This document shows positions 36,304 to 45,349 of a stretch of 64,000 bases of DNA, piece by piece. The notes beneath the pieces were generated by a model. That model did not search any database. It was not told the DNA's origin and saw only the letters and a program-made list of their open reading frames with translations. This DNA comes from Acetobacteraceae bacterium. Its GTDB lineage: Bacteria > Pseudomonadota > Alphaproteobacteria > Acetobacterales > Acetobacteraceae. Positions within the stretch are counted from its first letter, which is position 1, and every line of letters begins with the position of its first letter. The stretch spans positions 248,001 to 312,000 of the forward strand of contig JAIXWG010000061.1 of assembly GCA_027482245.1 (NCBI GenBank). The letters run 5' to 3'. The translations under genes were made by a program, and so were the position numbers.

Positions 36304-37440
36304 TCAGGCAACGCGACCCGGAAAAAGGCTGCGTAAGGCTTCGTGGAAAAGGTCCGTGACTAGGCTGAAGCCGTCGCGGGAGGGATGGAGTTCGTTGTGC
36401 CAGCTGGTCTTCACCGGCCGCAGCGCACCCTGGGTCGGCACGACGGTGACCTTGGGTCCGGCAAGCCCGGCCAGCATTGCCGCGAATTGCTGCAGCATCA
36501 CCTTCACCACCGCGCTGGCCGCCGGCTCCGCCGGGAAGCCGCGATGACGAAAGCTGGGCCATAGCCACGGCCCAACGCCGCAGATCCCGCGATTGTCGGC
36601 GAAAGCGAAGTCATAGCCATGCAGCAGGATGTGCGTGTCGGGGCTCAGCGCATCCCGCATCGCGATCAGGTCCTCGTACCCCGCGCGGATCAGGGCGAGG
36701 ACTGCGGTGAAGCGGGGCTGGTCAACTAGCGCGGCCGGCGCGGCTCCGGACTGCCACGGCTTGATGCACAGCACGAGCGGATCGCCCACGATATCGTTGC
36801 CACCGCCGGAGAAGAGCAGCACGTCCCAGGGGGTCCCGGCGGCCTGCTGGTCCTGGAGGAGCCGGGCCAGCTTCTCACGCTGCCGGACGCCCAGCATGTA
36901 GCGAACCTCATCGCCTGCTGCGGCCTCGTTCATGATCGGGACGCCGAGGCGGTATTGCAGCGACCCGATGACACCCCCCTGCAGCCGGACCTCCGCGCCG
37001 TTCTCCATGTAGCTAGTGGCGAAAGGCGGGTAATCGAACCAGGAATCACCATCAGCCAGAATGCGTAGCGGCCGGCTTCCCGCAGCGGCCAGCAGAGAAG
37101 GCTCTACCGGCATGGTCATCGCGAGGCGCGCGCCCCGCTGTGACGGCAGCGGCACATCGGGCGCGCGCAAGCCCCGGCGCGTCAGCAGCGTCATCTTGGC
37201 CTTGTAGTCGGCCCGGCGCCGAGCCGACTCGTCTGCTTGCCGCTTCGCGAGCTTCGTGCGCTCAGCCGCCATGGCGTCGACGGGCGCGGCGGGCAGCCGG
37301 GCCCGGCGCTTGGCGGCGGGCGTGCGCTTTTGCGCCAAGAGGTTTTCAGCCTCCCCGAGGGTCAGCGGGCCGCGAGCAGGTAGCGCCGCAGCCTTCCGTG
37401 CCTTGGAGGTTTTCGGCTTCGCCGCTGGTTTCCTCGCCAT
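36304..37440 (-). CDS. SGNH/GDSL-type hydrolase-like protein
   Basis: The 378-residue protein has a Lys/Ala-rich basic N-terminus (about 1-90, possibly disordered), then an SGNH-fold core: GDS at 131-133 in 'ILADGDSWFDYP', 'FSGGGNDIVG' as the GxND block and 'NELHPSRDGF' with the catalytic His. Lysophospholipase-like or esterase activity is possible, but no signal peptide is seen. It lies at the 3' end of tRNA-Arg and has less extreme codon use than its neighbours, so it may be horizontally acquired. Confidence 0.75.
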   Translation of the reverse strand: MARKPAAKPKTSKARKAAALPARGPLTLGEAENLLAQKRTPAAKRRARLPAAPVDAMAAERTKLAKRQADESARRRADYKAKMTLLTRRGLRAPDVPLPSQRGARLAMTMPVEPSLLAAAGSRPLRILADGDSWFDYPPFATSYMENGAEVRLQGGVIGSLQYRLGVPIMNEAAAGDEVRYMLGVRQREKLARLLQDQQAAGTPWDVLLFSGGGNDIVGDPLVLCIKPWQSGAAPAALVDQPRFTAVLALIRAGYEDLIAMRDALSPDTHILLHGYDFAFADNRGICGVGPWLWPSFRHRGFPAEPAASAVVKVMLQQFAAMLAGLAGPKVTVVPTQGALRPVKTSWHNELHPSRDGFSLVTDLFHEALRSLFPGRVA

Positions 37441-37499
37441 CGGATTGTCCCTCTCCGTCGCCTGATCATAGGCCGGGACAGTCGCTCATCGCAATGTTT

Positions 37500-37573
37500 C
37501 GCACCCGGAGGGATTTGAACCCCCGACCAACGGAGTAGAAATCCGATGCTCTATCCAGCTGAGCTACGGGTGC
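37500..37573 (-). tRNA. tRNA-Arg (anticodon TCT)
   Basis: Minus-strand cloverleaf: acceptor GCACCCG/CGGGTGC, D-arm GCTCAGCTGGATAGAGC, anticodon loop TTTCTAC, T-arm GGTTCAAATCC. Discriminator G; CCA is not encoded. Confidence 0.96.
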
Positions 37574-37585
37574 AGAAGGCTGGAG

Positions 37586-37912
37586 TCAGTGGCTCCAGTT
37601 CTCGGAGCGGCCGAAGCGGAAATTGTCGGCATAGGCCTTGGGCTTGATGTCGGCCTTCACCACCGGCGGCGCTTCCAGGTCATAGGCGATGCCCCGGGCC
37701 TCGGCATAGGCAACGGCAGCCTGCTGGCTGGGGAAGCGCAGGCTGACCTGCGCCTGGGTGTCGCCCGACCCCGACCAGCCCATCAGCGGATCGATGCGCT
37801 TCGGGCCGAGCGGCGCGAAGGCCAGGACCCAATCGGCGGTGCGGGCGCGGCCGGACTGCATGGCGGATTTCGGCTGGCGATAGATGCGGGCGGTCTGGCT
37901 TTCGCGCGACAT
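37586..37912 (-). CDS. ETC complex I subunit, NDUFS4/18-kDa family
   Basis: A 108-residue protein homologous to the accessory NADH dehydrogenase subunit NDUFS4: 'ARIYRQPKSAMQSG', 'WVLAFAP', 'DPLMGWSGSGDTQAQVSLRFPS' and 'KAYADNFRFGRSENWSH' are family hallmarks. In mitochondria and alphaproteobacteria it stabilises the N-module of respiratory complex I. It is encoded alone, next to tRNA-Arg. Its presence supports an alphaproteobacterial origin. Confidence 0.93.
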   Translation of the reverse strand: MSRESQTARIYRQPKSAMQSGRARTADWVLAFAPLGPKRIDPLMGWSGSGDTQAQVSLRFPSQQAAVAYAEARGIAYDLEAPPVVKADIKPKAYADNFRFGRSENWSH

Positions 37913-38007
37913 GCGGCGACGCTCTTCCTCGGGGTGGTGGGCGGGTTTTACACCCGGGCGGGCCGGCGGGAAAGCGCCGGGGCCCGGGGGGGTGTCCGGG
38001 GGCGGCG

Positions 38008-39693
38008 TCAGGCCGCCCGGATGCCGTGCAGGAAGGTCTCGATCTCCGCCGTCATGCGCTCGGCGTTCCGGGCCACCTCCCCGGCCGCGGTGCGGACGCC
38101 CTGCGCGCCGTCATCCGTGGCGCGCGTCGCCTGCTCCACCGCCCCGATGCTGCTGGTCACCGTCTCCACCCCGCCGGCGGCGTGCTGGACGTTGCGGGCG
38201 ATCTCCTGCGTCGCGGCGCCCTGCTCCTCCACCGCCGCCGCGATGGCGGAGGCGATGGCGTTCACCTCGTCGATGGTGGCGGAGATGCCCTGGATGGCCG
38301 TGACGGCGCCCTTCGTCGCGCCCTGGATGCCGGAGACCTGGGCGGCGATCTCCTCCGTCGCCTTGGCGGTCTGGCTGGCCAGCGTCTTCACCTCGCTCGC
38401 CACCACCGCGAAGCCCTTGCCGGCATCGCCGGCGCGCGCGGCCTCGATCGTCGCGTTCAGCGCCAGCAGGTTGGTCTGGCCGGCGATGGCGCTGATCAGG
38501 CGCACCACCTCATCGATCCGGGCGGCGCTTTCGGCCAGGGTGCGCACCGTCTGGTCGGTGGCGCGGGTCTGGCTGACGGCGCGTTGCGTGACGGTGGTGG
38601 CCTGGGTGACCTGGCGCGTGATCTCCTGCACCGAGGTGGCGAGTTCCTCCGCCGCCGCGGCGACCATCTGCACGTTCATGCTCGCCTGCCGGGCGGCCAC
38701 GCCCATGTCCCCGGCACTGGCGGCGGTGCGGGCGGCGATGCCCGTCATGCTGCCCGACGTCGCATCCAGTTCCGTCGCGGCGGCGGAAAGGCCGCGGACC
38801 ATCTGGCCGGCCGCACCCTCGAACCCCGCGGTCAGGGTCTGGACGGCGGCGGCGCGGGCGGCCTTGGCGGCGTCCTCCGCCCGCTGGAGGTCGGCCAGGC
38901 GATCGGCCTCCCGCAGCCCGTCCCGGCAATGATCGATGGCGCGGGCCATGTCGCCGATCTCGTCGCGGCGGATGATGCAGGGCAGGTCGAAGCCGTAGTC
39001 GCGCCGCGCCAGGCGGCCGAGGGTGGCGGACAGGCGCAGGATCCGCCCCGCCACGCTGCGGTCCAGCCAGGCGCCGGCCAGGCCGCTGACGATCAGGGCG
39101 AGGAGGCTGGCGCCCGTGACCGCCGCGACGGCCTGCCAATAGGCGCGGTCGGCTTCCGCGACGTCGGCGCGGGACATCTCGTCCGCCATGTCGTCGAGTT
39201 CGGCGATCCGGCGCTGCAGCCGGTCATAGACCTCCCGCATCTCCCCGGCATAGGCGCGGATGGCGGCCGAACGGTCCGTGAGGGCGAGCGCCGCGTTCTG
39301 CCGCAGCGGATCCACCAGCGCCCGCCAATCCGCCTGGATCTGCGCGAACAGCGCCCTGCCCTGGGGGGAGGCTACCAGGCCATCCAGTTCCCGCAGCGCC
39401 TGTTCGACATCGGCAATCGCCTGGCGCTGGCGGTCAGCGGCGCCGCTGCGCTCCGCCGCCGTCTCATAGAGCAGGATGTTGGCTTCGCGCATGCGCACCA
39501 GCGTCACGCCATTGGCGAGGCGCCCCAGCGCATCGAGCTCCGGCACCCAGCGGTTGCCGAGTTCATGCACATCCTGACGGATGACGTTGAGCTGCCAGAT
39601 CGCCGTGCCGCCGACGACAGCCAGCAGCAGGAGGAAGCCGCCGAAGACGATCGCGAGTTTCGAGCGGAGGCGGAGGTCTGCGAGCCACGTCAC
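38008..39693 (-). CDS. Methyl-accepting chemotaxis protein
   Basis: A 561-residue chemoreceptor. TM1 (about 8-30), a periplasmic four-helix-bundle sensor (about 33-185, with 'ELGNRWVPELDALGRLANGV'), TM2 (about 187-210), a HAMP domain and a cytoplasmic signalling hairpin ending 'LISAIAGQTNLLALNATIEAARAGDAGKGFAVVASEVK', the kinase-contact tip. The ligand is unknown. The GTG at 39693 was chosen to start just before the charged leader of TM1; upstream sequence has no membrane signature. No che genes are near; other chemotaxis genes must be elsewhere. Confidence 0.92.
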   Translation of the reverse strand: MTWLADLRLRSKLAIVFGGFLLLLAVVGGTAIWQLNVIRQDVHELGNRWVPELDALGRLANGVTLVRMREANILLYETAAERSGAADRQRQAIADVEQALRELDGLVASPQGRALFAQIQADWRALVDPLRQNAALALTDRSAAIRAYAGEMREVYDRLQRRIAELDDMADEMSRADVAEADRAYWQAVAAVTGASLLALIVSGLAGAWLDRSVAGRILRLSATLGRLARRDYGFDLPCIIRRDEIGDMARAIDHCRDGLREADRLADLQRAEDAAKAARAAAVQTLTAGFEGAAGQMVRGLSAAATELDATSGSMTGIAARTAASAGDMGVAARQASMNVQMVAAAAEELATSVQEITRQVTQATTVTQRAVSQTRATDQTVRTLAESAARIDEVVRLISAIAGQTNLLALNATIEAARAGDAGKGFAVVASEVKTLASQTAKATEEIAAQVSGIQGATKGAVTAIQGISATIDEVNAIASAIAAAVEEQGAATQEIARNVQHAAGGVETVTSSIGAVEQATRATDDGAQGVRTAAGEVARNAERMTAEIETFLHGIRAA

Positions 39694-39772
39694 GTCAAGG
39701 TCCGGATACAGTGATGTCCAGACAGCCTGACACCGTACCCGTTTGCGGGATGTGAACAGGAAGTGGCCGGGC

Positions 39773-39849
39773 TGGTCGGGGCGGCGGGATTCGAACCCAC
39801 GGCCTCCTGTACCCAAAACAGGCGCGCTACCAGGCTGCGCCACACCCCG
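39773..39849 (-). tRNA. tRNA-Pro (anticodon TGG)
   Basis: Minus-strand cloverleaf: acceptor CGGGGTG/CGCCCCG, D-arm GCGCAGCCTGGTAGCGC, anticodon loop TTTGGGT, T-arm GGTTCGAATCC. Discriminator A and an encoded CCA. Confidence 0.96.
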
Positions 39850-40017
39850 ACCGGCCGCCGGGGGGCGGATCCGCCCCCCTTGCCTGCTCGCAATCCCATG
39901 GAAGGGGGGGTGGTGGCAACCTGCGGTATTTTCCTTCCCTTCCTTTCCTTCCCCCGCCCGATGGTCAGCTCCCGGCACCGGTCCTAGAGTGATCGTCCAA
40001 GGCAAAGGAGGAAGCGG

Positions 40018-40869
40018 GTGCAACAGCTCAAGGCCAGGCTCGACGCCATCTGCGACGAGCAGCCCTTCAAGACGCGCTACTTCCTGCGCGACCTGGCAAC
40101 GGGGCAGGAGATCGACCGCGAGGGATCGGTGGAGACCCCATCCGCCAGCGTGCGCAAGATCTCCATCATGATGGCGGCGCTGGCCGCGGTGCATGCCGGC
40201 AAGCTCCGGCTCGACCAGCCGGTGACGCTGGAGGCGCGGCTGCAGAAGGATGTCGCTTCCGGCACCTATCGCTACATGACGCCGGACTGCGTGATCCCCT
40301 TCCGCGACGTGCTGGTGAACATGATCATCACCAGCGACAACGTCTGCACCCAGGCGGTGCTGGAACGCCTCGGCCCCGGGGCGATGGATGAATACTGCCA
40401 GGCGATCGGCATGGTGGGCACGCGCCATCGCGGGCTGATCCCGCCGCTCGGCATCGGCTGGGACCACCCGGTGGAGGCGACGGCCAGCACGACGCAGGCG
40501 GACCAGGTGAACCTGCTGCACGCCATCCTGAAGGGCACGACGGACGAGGCGGCGGCGGCGAAGCTGCACTGCTCCAAGGCGCTCTGCCAGCTCGGCCTGC
40601 AGATCCTGACCTGGCAGCTGCTGCGGAACCTGATCCCGAACCTGCTGCCCTTCGGCACCAAGGTCGCGCACAAGACCGGGCGCGGGCGGCGCGGTCGCAT
40701 GGATGCCGGCATCGTCTATGACGGCGACAAGCCGCTCTTCATCCTCGCCGCCGCGACGGACTGGGTGCCGGACACGATGCCGGACGGGCTGCCCGGCTTC
40801 GCGGCCAGTTTCTCCACCATCGGCCGCATCGCCCGCGCGGCGTGGGACGAGCTGCGCGCCTCAGCGTAG
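40018..40869 (+). CDS. Serine hydrolase, class A beta-lactamase-like, no signal peptide
   Basis: The 283-residue protein has the penicilloyl-serine-transferase motifs in proper spacing: SVRK (Ser44, SxxK), SDN (106-108) and KTG (219-221). The usual Omega-loop Glu-x-x-x-Asn is not found; the region is short. No signal peptide is present, so it is probably cytoplasmic or a housekeeping D-alanyl-peptidase-like or esterase enzyme rather than a secreted beta-lactamase. GTG follows AAGGAGG. It overlaps the next, convergent gene by 9 bases. Confidence 0.8.
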   Translation: MQQLKARLDAICDEQPFKTRYFLRDLATGQEIDREGSVETPSASVRKISIMMAALAAVHAGKLRLDQPVTLEARLQKDVASGTYRYMTPDCVIPFRDVLVNMIITSDNVCTQAVLERLGPGAMDEYCQAIGMVGTRHRGLIPPLGIGWDHPVEATASTTQADQVNLLHAILKGTTDEAAAAKLHCSKALCQLGLQILTWQLLRNLIPNLLPFGTKVAHKTGRGRRGRMDAGIVYDGDKPLFILAAATDWVPDTMPDGLPGFAASFSTIGRIARAAWDELRASA

Positions 40870-42420
40870 CGAGACGTCCTGGGCGCGGGTGCGTTCATCC
40901 ACCCGCGCCTCATGCGCGATGCCGCGGCGCATGGCCCAGATGTTCTTCTGCAGATGGGTGCTGATGATGCCGACATCGGCGATCAGCATGCGCGTCGCCT
41001 CCTGCAGCATCGCTTCCCGCTTCGCATCGTCGAGTTCATTGGCGGCGGCGGCGAGCGCGGCGTCGAAGGCGGGGTTGGAGTAGCGGCCGCGGTTTACGGC
41101 GCCCGTGCCGCGCGCCTGGTCGTAGGTGGCGGCGACGCTGCGCAGCCCCGCCATGGGTTCGCCGGTGGAGGACCCCCAGGAGACGAGGAACGCCGAGAAT
41201 TCCTGGCGGCTCGCACGGGCGACGAAGCTGGCATAGGGCGCGACATCGACCTGGGTGCGCACGCCGATGCGCGTCCACATCTGGCTGACCGCCTGCACGA
41301 TGCGCGCATCATTGGGATAGCGGTCGTTCGGGCCGTGCACGGTCAGGCGGAAGCCGTTGGGGTAGCCGGCCTCCGCCAGCAGGGACCGCGCGGTGTCGGC
41401 ATCCGCGCGTGGCACGCGCAGGTCCGGCACGAAGCCGATGGCGCCGGGCGGCATGACCTGCACCGTGGCGGTCGCCGCCCCCTCCATGACGCGGGAGACG
41501 ATGGCCGCGCGATCGATCGCCATGGAGAGTGCGCGGCGCACACGCACATCCTTCAGCGGGTTGCGGTCCAGCGGGCGGCCGTCATTGTCCGTGATGAAGG
41601 GCGAAGGCCCCGTCCGCATGTGGTCCAGCGCGAAGTAGATGTAGCGCATGGCATCGATCTCGCTGAGCACCACGCGGTCGTTGCGGCGCAGGCGTTCGAT
41701 GTCCGGCGTCGGCACCTGATCGATCATGTCCACATCGCCCGCCAGCAGCGATGCCGTGCGCCCGGCATCGTTGGTGATGATGCGGTAGTCCACGGCGGCG
41801 AAGGGCGAGCGCCTGCCCCAGTATTCGTCGTTCCGGACGAGTTCTGCACGGTCGCCGCTGCGGAAGCTCTGCAGGCGGAAGGGGCCGGTGCCGATGGTGG
41901 CGCGGCCGGTGTTGAAGGCCTCCGTCGTGACGCCGGTATGCGTCTCCCGGTCCAGCATGGGGACCTGGGCGAGGTCCGTCGGCACGAGCGGCGCGGGGCC
42001 GTTGGTGCGGAAGCGGATGGTGTGGCTGTCCACGATCTCCACGCCGCGGATGGCCTGGGTGTAGGTGCGGAAGGAGCCGGGGCTGTTCACGACCTGCGGG
42101 ATGCGTTCCAGCGTGAAGGCCACGTCCTCCGCCGTAAAGTCGTTCCCGTTGTGGAAGCGCACGCCGCGCCGCAGCCGGAATTCCCAGACATCATCCGCGA
42201 CCGTCCGCCAGCTTTCCGCCAGCATCGGGATCAGCCGCGCATTCGCATCCGTCTCCAGCAGATTGTCGAAGACCATGGAGGCGAAGGCGTTGTTGGGCGA
42301 GATGTTGTGGAAATGCGGATCGGCGGAGGTGATCTGCGCGCCGACGCCCATGCGCAAGGTCTGCGCATCCGCCTGCGCCGCCAGCAGCAGTGCGGCGGCG
42401 GCCATCCCGGTCTTCTTCAT
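40861..42420 (-). CDS. ABC transporter substrate-binding protein, peptide/opine family 5
   Basis: A 519-residue periplasmic protein: signal peptide (about 1-19, cleaving after 'ADA'), 'QITSADPHFHNISPNNAFASMVFDNLLE', 'NGNDFTAEDVAFTLERI' and 'YWGRRSPFAAVDYRI', matching family 5 binding proteins. It is the last gene of a catabolic operon with a TauD-like dioxygenase, FAH hydrolase and Ldh-type dehydrogenase and has no adjacent permease. Its substrate is therefore likely to be what the operon degrades. Confidence 0.9.
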   Translation of the reverse strand: MKKTGMAAAALLLAAQADAQTLRMGVGAQITSADPHFHNISPNNAFASMVFDNLLETDANARLIPMLAESWRTVADDVWEFRLRRGVRFHNGNDFTAEDVAFTLERIPQVVNSPGSFRTYTQAIRGVEIVDSHTIRFRTNGPAPLVPTDLAQVPMLDRETHTGVTTEAFNTGRATIGTGPFRLQSFRSGDRAELVRNDEYWGRRSPFAAVDYRIITNDAGRTASLLAGDVDMIDQVPTPDIERLRRNDRVVLSEIDAMRYIYFALDHMRTGPSPFITDNDGRPLDRNPLKDVRVRRALSMAIDRAAIVSRVMEGAATATVQVMPPGAIGFVPDLRVPRADADTARSLLAEAGYPNGFRLTVHGPNDRYPNDARIVQAVSQMWTRIGVRTQVDVAPYASFVARASRQEFSAFLVSWGSSTGEPMAGLRSVAATYDQARGTGAVNRGRYSNPAFDAALAAAANELDDAKREAMLQEATRMLIADVGIISTHLQKNIWAMRRGIAHEARVDERTRAQDVSLR

Positions 42421-42449
42421 TGCTGCCTCCCCGTTCGTGTTCTTCGTTG

Positions 42450-43538
42450 TCAGCTCAGGAGATAGGGCGCTCCACAGCGTTCGCAGATGGCGCGGATGTG
42501 GCGGTCCAGCGCGTCCGGCACCGGGATGCCGTGCTCCAAGCGGCGCTGGCGCTCCGCCTCCTCCGGATCGCCGGCCACCAGCACGGGGCTGGCGGGGTCG
42601 GAGGCGGGGGTGGCGTGCAGCACATCGATGACCTCGTCCAGGTCATCCTCGAAGGCGCCAGGTTCGCGGAAGGCGGCGGGATCGATCGCCATGAAAAAAT
42701 GGCCGAGCCTGTCGGGATCCTCGGGCTTCTGGGTGCGGTTGCGAATGGGCGAGAAGGAGGCGCCGACCAGCGTGCCGCCGAGGATGTGGACCATCATCGC
42801 GAGGCCATAGCCCTTGTGGCTCGCCATCTCCGGACTGCCGCCGAGCGGCGAGAGGCCGCCCGCCGCTTCGTCGAACACCACCTGCATGCCGCGCTTCGCG
42901 TCGCGCACCGGCGTGCCGTCCGCTTCCAGCACCCAGCCGGAGGGCAGTTCCTTGTTGTTCAGGTCATAGACCTTCACCTTGCCCGCCGCCGTCGTCGTCG
43001 TGGCCATGTCCAGCACGAAGTCGCGGTTGCGCTTCGCGGGTGCGGCGAAGGCCAGCGGGTTGGTGCCGAGCACGGGCATGGCGCCCCGCGTCGGCACCAT
43101 GGCGACGCCACGCGTGGCACTCGTCACCATGCCGATCGCGCCACGCCGCGCCGCGATGCGGGCATAGACGCCGGCCGCGCCGAAATGGTGGGAGTTGCGC
43201 ACGCCGACGACGCCGACGCCGACCTCCTTCGCCATGTCCACGGCCAGGTTCATGGCGAAGGCGGAGACCGGATGGCCGAGGCCATCGCCGCCATCGACCA
43301 GCGCGGTGCAGGCAGTGCGCTTCTCGATCCTCGGTGGGACCGTCAGCTTCACCTTCCCTTCCTGCACCCGCTTCTCATAGGTCATGAGCATCGAGATGCC
43401 GTGGCTGTCAACGCCAAGCAGGTCGGTCTCCGTCATCGCCTCCACTGTCGTGGCGGCCAGGTCGGGGGACATGCCCCAGCGATCCAGGATCGCGGCGATC
43501 TGCGCGCGCACGCGGTCGTGCTGGACGAGCATGGTCAC
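42450..43538 (-). CDS. Ldh-family (malate/L-lactate/ureidoglycolate type) NAD(P)-dependent dehydrogenase
   Basis: A 362-residue protein of the LDH2/MDH2 oxidoreductase fold, with 'DLLGVDSHGI', 'NSHHFGAAGVYARIAARRGAIGMVTS' (catalytic His) and 'HKGYGLAMMVHILGGTLVGA'. The family oxidises hydroxy acids such as lactate, malate, ureidoglycolate or sulfolactate; substrate not readable here. GTG overlaps the upstream FAH stop (GTGA); an ATG six bases downstream is equally plausible. Confidence 0.9.
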   Translation of the reverse strand: MTMLVQHDRVRAQIAAILDRWGMSPDLAATTVEAMTETDLLGVDSHGISMLMTYEKRVQEGKVKLTVPPRIEKRTACTALVDGGDGLGHPVSAFAMNLAVDMAKEVGVGVVGVRNSHHFGAAGVYARIAARRGAIGMVTSATRGVAMVPTRGAMPVLGTNPLAFAAPAKRNRDFVLDMATTTTAAGKVKVYDLNNKELPSGWVLEADGTPVRDAKRGMQVVFDEAAGGLSPLGGSPEMASHKGYGLAMMVHILGGTLVGASFSPIRNRTQKPEDPDRLGHFFMAIDPAAFREPGAFEDDLDEVIDVLHATPASDPASPVLVAGDPEEAERQRRLEHGIPVPDALDRHIRAICERCGAPYLLS

Positions 43539-44320
43539 ATCCCCTCCCGCACGAAGGGATTAGTCAGGTTGCCGAGGCCCGTGATCTCGATGTCCACGAC
43601 GTCCCCATGCTTGAGGTCGGGGCTGACGCCATCGGTGCCGAGCCAGATGACGTCGCCGGGCCAGAGGGTCAGGTACTTCGTCATCACGCTGATGAAGTGC
43701 GCGGCGCTGAACAGCATGTGGCCGGTGGCGAAGCTGGTGCGGATCTCGCCGTTCAGGCGGACATTGGTCCTCGCGGATTCCATGTCGAAATCCGTGTCGA
43801 TCCAGGGGCCCATGGGCTTGAAGGTGTCTGTGTTCTTGCCGCGCCAGAAGGTGCGGTCGTTCTTCTGCCAGGTCCGCTCCGAGACGTCGTTGCCGATGGT
43901 CCAGCCCATGACGCAGGACAGGGCCTCGGCCTCGCTCAGGTTCTTCGCCTTCTTGCCGATAACGGCGACGATCTCGCCCTCGTAGTGGATCTTCTCGCCG
44001 GCATCGGCGGGGATGACGACGTTTTCCCCATGGGCGATGAGCGCGTTGACGGCGCGGTAGCCGATATCCGCCTTGGTCGGGATGTTCGGCGTCTCGCCGC
44101 GCTTTTTCGCGCCCTCGATCACGTGTTGCACGTAGTTGAGGCCGGCGGCGTAGAAGGTGCGCGGGATGAGCGGCACCTCGATCTTCACCGCGGCTAGGTC
44201 GTGGCGGCGTGACGTCTTCTCGTAGCCCGCGAAGGGATCGCCCGCGACTTCCGCGATGCGGTCGCCTTCGAGGATGCCGTAGGCCGTGCGGCCTTCGGCC
44301 GTGAAGCGGATCCAGCGCAT
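43535..44320 (-). CDS. Fumarylacetoacetate hydrolase (FAH) family protein
   Basis: The 261-residue protein has the FAH-fold motifs 'FYAAGLNYVQH', 'YEGEIVAVIGKKAKNLS' with the metal-binding Glu, 'GWTIGNDVSERTWQ' and 'KPMGPWID'. Family members cleave C-C bonds of beta-diketo acids or act as hydratases, decarboxylases or isomerases in aromatic and sugar-acid catabolism. It is tightly coupled to the dehydrogenase (GTGA) and to the dioxygenase (1-base overlap), so it acts in the same pathway. Confidence 0.92.
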   Translation of the reverse strand: MRWIRFTAEGRTAYGILEGDRIAEVAGDPFAGYEKTSRRHDLAAVKIEVPLIPRTFYAAGLNYVQHVIEGAKKRGETPNIPTKADIGYRAVNALIAHGENVVIPADAGEKIHYEGEIVAVIGKKAKNLSEAEALSCVMGWTIGNDVSERTWQKNDRTFWRGKNTDTFKPMGPWIDTDFDMESARTNVRLNGEIRTSFATGHMLFSAAHFISVMTKYLTLWPGDVIWLGTDGVSPDLKHGDVVDIEITGLGNLTNPFVREGM

Positions 44321-45219
44321 CAGGCGGCGAGCGCGCGCTGGATGAAATCGGTCTGGAACACCCGGTCCGCCATCACCTGGCAGCGCTTCATCAGGCGGTG
44401 CTCATGCGGCTGGTAGTCGGGAATGGCGTTGTGCAGCGTGCCGATATTGTCCCAGATCAGCACATCGCCTTCCGTCCAGACATGCGTGTGCAGGAACCGA
44501 TCCTCCAGCTGGTGCGCGAAGAGGATGTCGAGGATGCGGTCGCTCTCGTCCTCCTCCAGCTCGTTGATCCGCACGGCGTAGCCGGGGTTGCAGTAGAGCA
44601 CCTGGCGGCCGGTGATGGGGTGGGTCAGGAAGATGGGATGGACGGAGGGCGGGCGCTTGGCGCGCTGCTCCGCGGTCAGCGGCGGGCGGATGCTGCCGGG
44701 GCGGCTCACCATCTTGTCCCAGAACTTGTTGAAGTCATGCGTCGCGGTGCAGCTGGCGAGCTTCGTCTTCAGCGCGGGATCGAGTTCGTCATAGGCCGCG
44801 TGCATGTTGGCGAACATGGTGTTGCCGAGCGGAGTGCCATTGCGCTTCGGCACCTTGAAGGCGTTCAGCACGTTCACGAAGCCCATCGTGTCCCGGTAGG
44901 ACATGTCGGTGTGCCAGTCCTGCCCGGCATCGTTGATGCCAAGCGCCACGCCGTTCTCCACGATGTTCGACAGGAAGCCGACTTCCGGCACGTCCTTGTC
45001 CTGGAACTTGCCGGTGATGGAGGTCTGGATGCTGCCGAAGCGCGCCGAGAAGTCGCGCAGCGCGGCGCTTTCCAGGAACTGGCCCGGGAAGCACAGCACG
45101 CCGTAGCGGCCAAGCGCGCGCAGCACGGCGGCGAAATCGGCGTCCCCGATCGGCTTCGACAGGTCGAGATCGGTGATGCGGGCGCCAAGCGTGGAGTCAT
45201 TGGGCGTGACGGTGACCAT
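44320..45219 (-). CDS. TauD/TfdA family Fe(II)/2-oxoglutarate-dependent dioxygenase
   Basis: A 299-residue protein with the iron facial triad: 'DWHTDMSY' holds His and Asp, 'NIGTLHNAIPDY' the distal His, and 'HRLMKRCQV' the 2-oxoglutarate Arg. The 'TFDA/TauD' group releases sulfite from taurine or cleaves phenoxy and related acids by oxygenation. First gene of a four-gene minus-strand operon (dioxygenase, FAH hydrolase, Ldh-type dehydrogenase, binding protein); the whole looks like import and breakdown of one compound. Confidence 0.9.
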   Translation of the reverse strand: MVTVTPNDSTLGARITDLDLSKPIGDADFAAVLRALGRYGVLCFPGQFLESAALRDFSARFGSIQTSITGKFQDKDVPEVGFLSNIVENGVALGINDAGQDWHTDMSYRDTMGFVNVLNAFKVPKRNGTPLGNTMFANMHAAYDELDPALKTKLASCTATHDFNKFWDKMVSRPGSIRPPLTAEQRAKRPPSVHPIFLTHPITGRQVLYCNPGYAVRINELEEDESDRILDILFAHQLEDRFLHTHVWTEGDVLIWDNIGTLHNAIPDYQPHEHRLMKRCQVMADRVFQTDFIQRALAA

Positions 45220-45349
45220 GGCTCGTTTCCCCTCGGGGCGGTCCAGGCCGCCCGTTCAATTATTCCCGTATCCTGGCACTACGCCGGAGCAGGTCGCAAT
45301 CCCGGCGCGGGGCGATGGCGTGACCGGGATGGGCGCCGTGGACCGGAAG

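Noticed and set aside
37480..37510. Phage or island attachment site at tRNA-Arg
   Set aside because: No direct repeat of the tRNA 3' end and no integrase gene were found in the neighbouring sequence.
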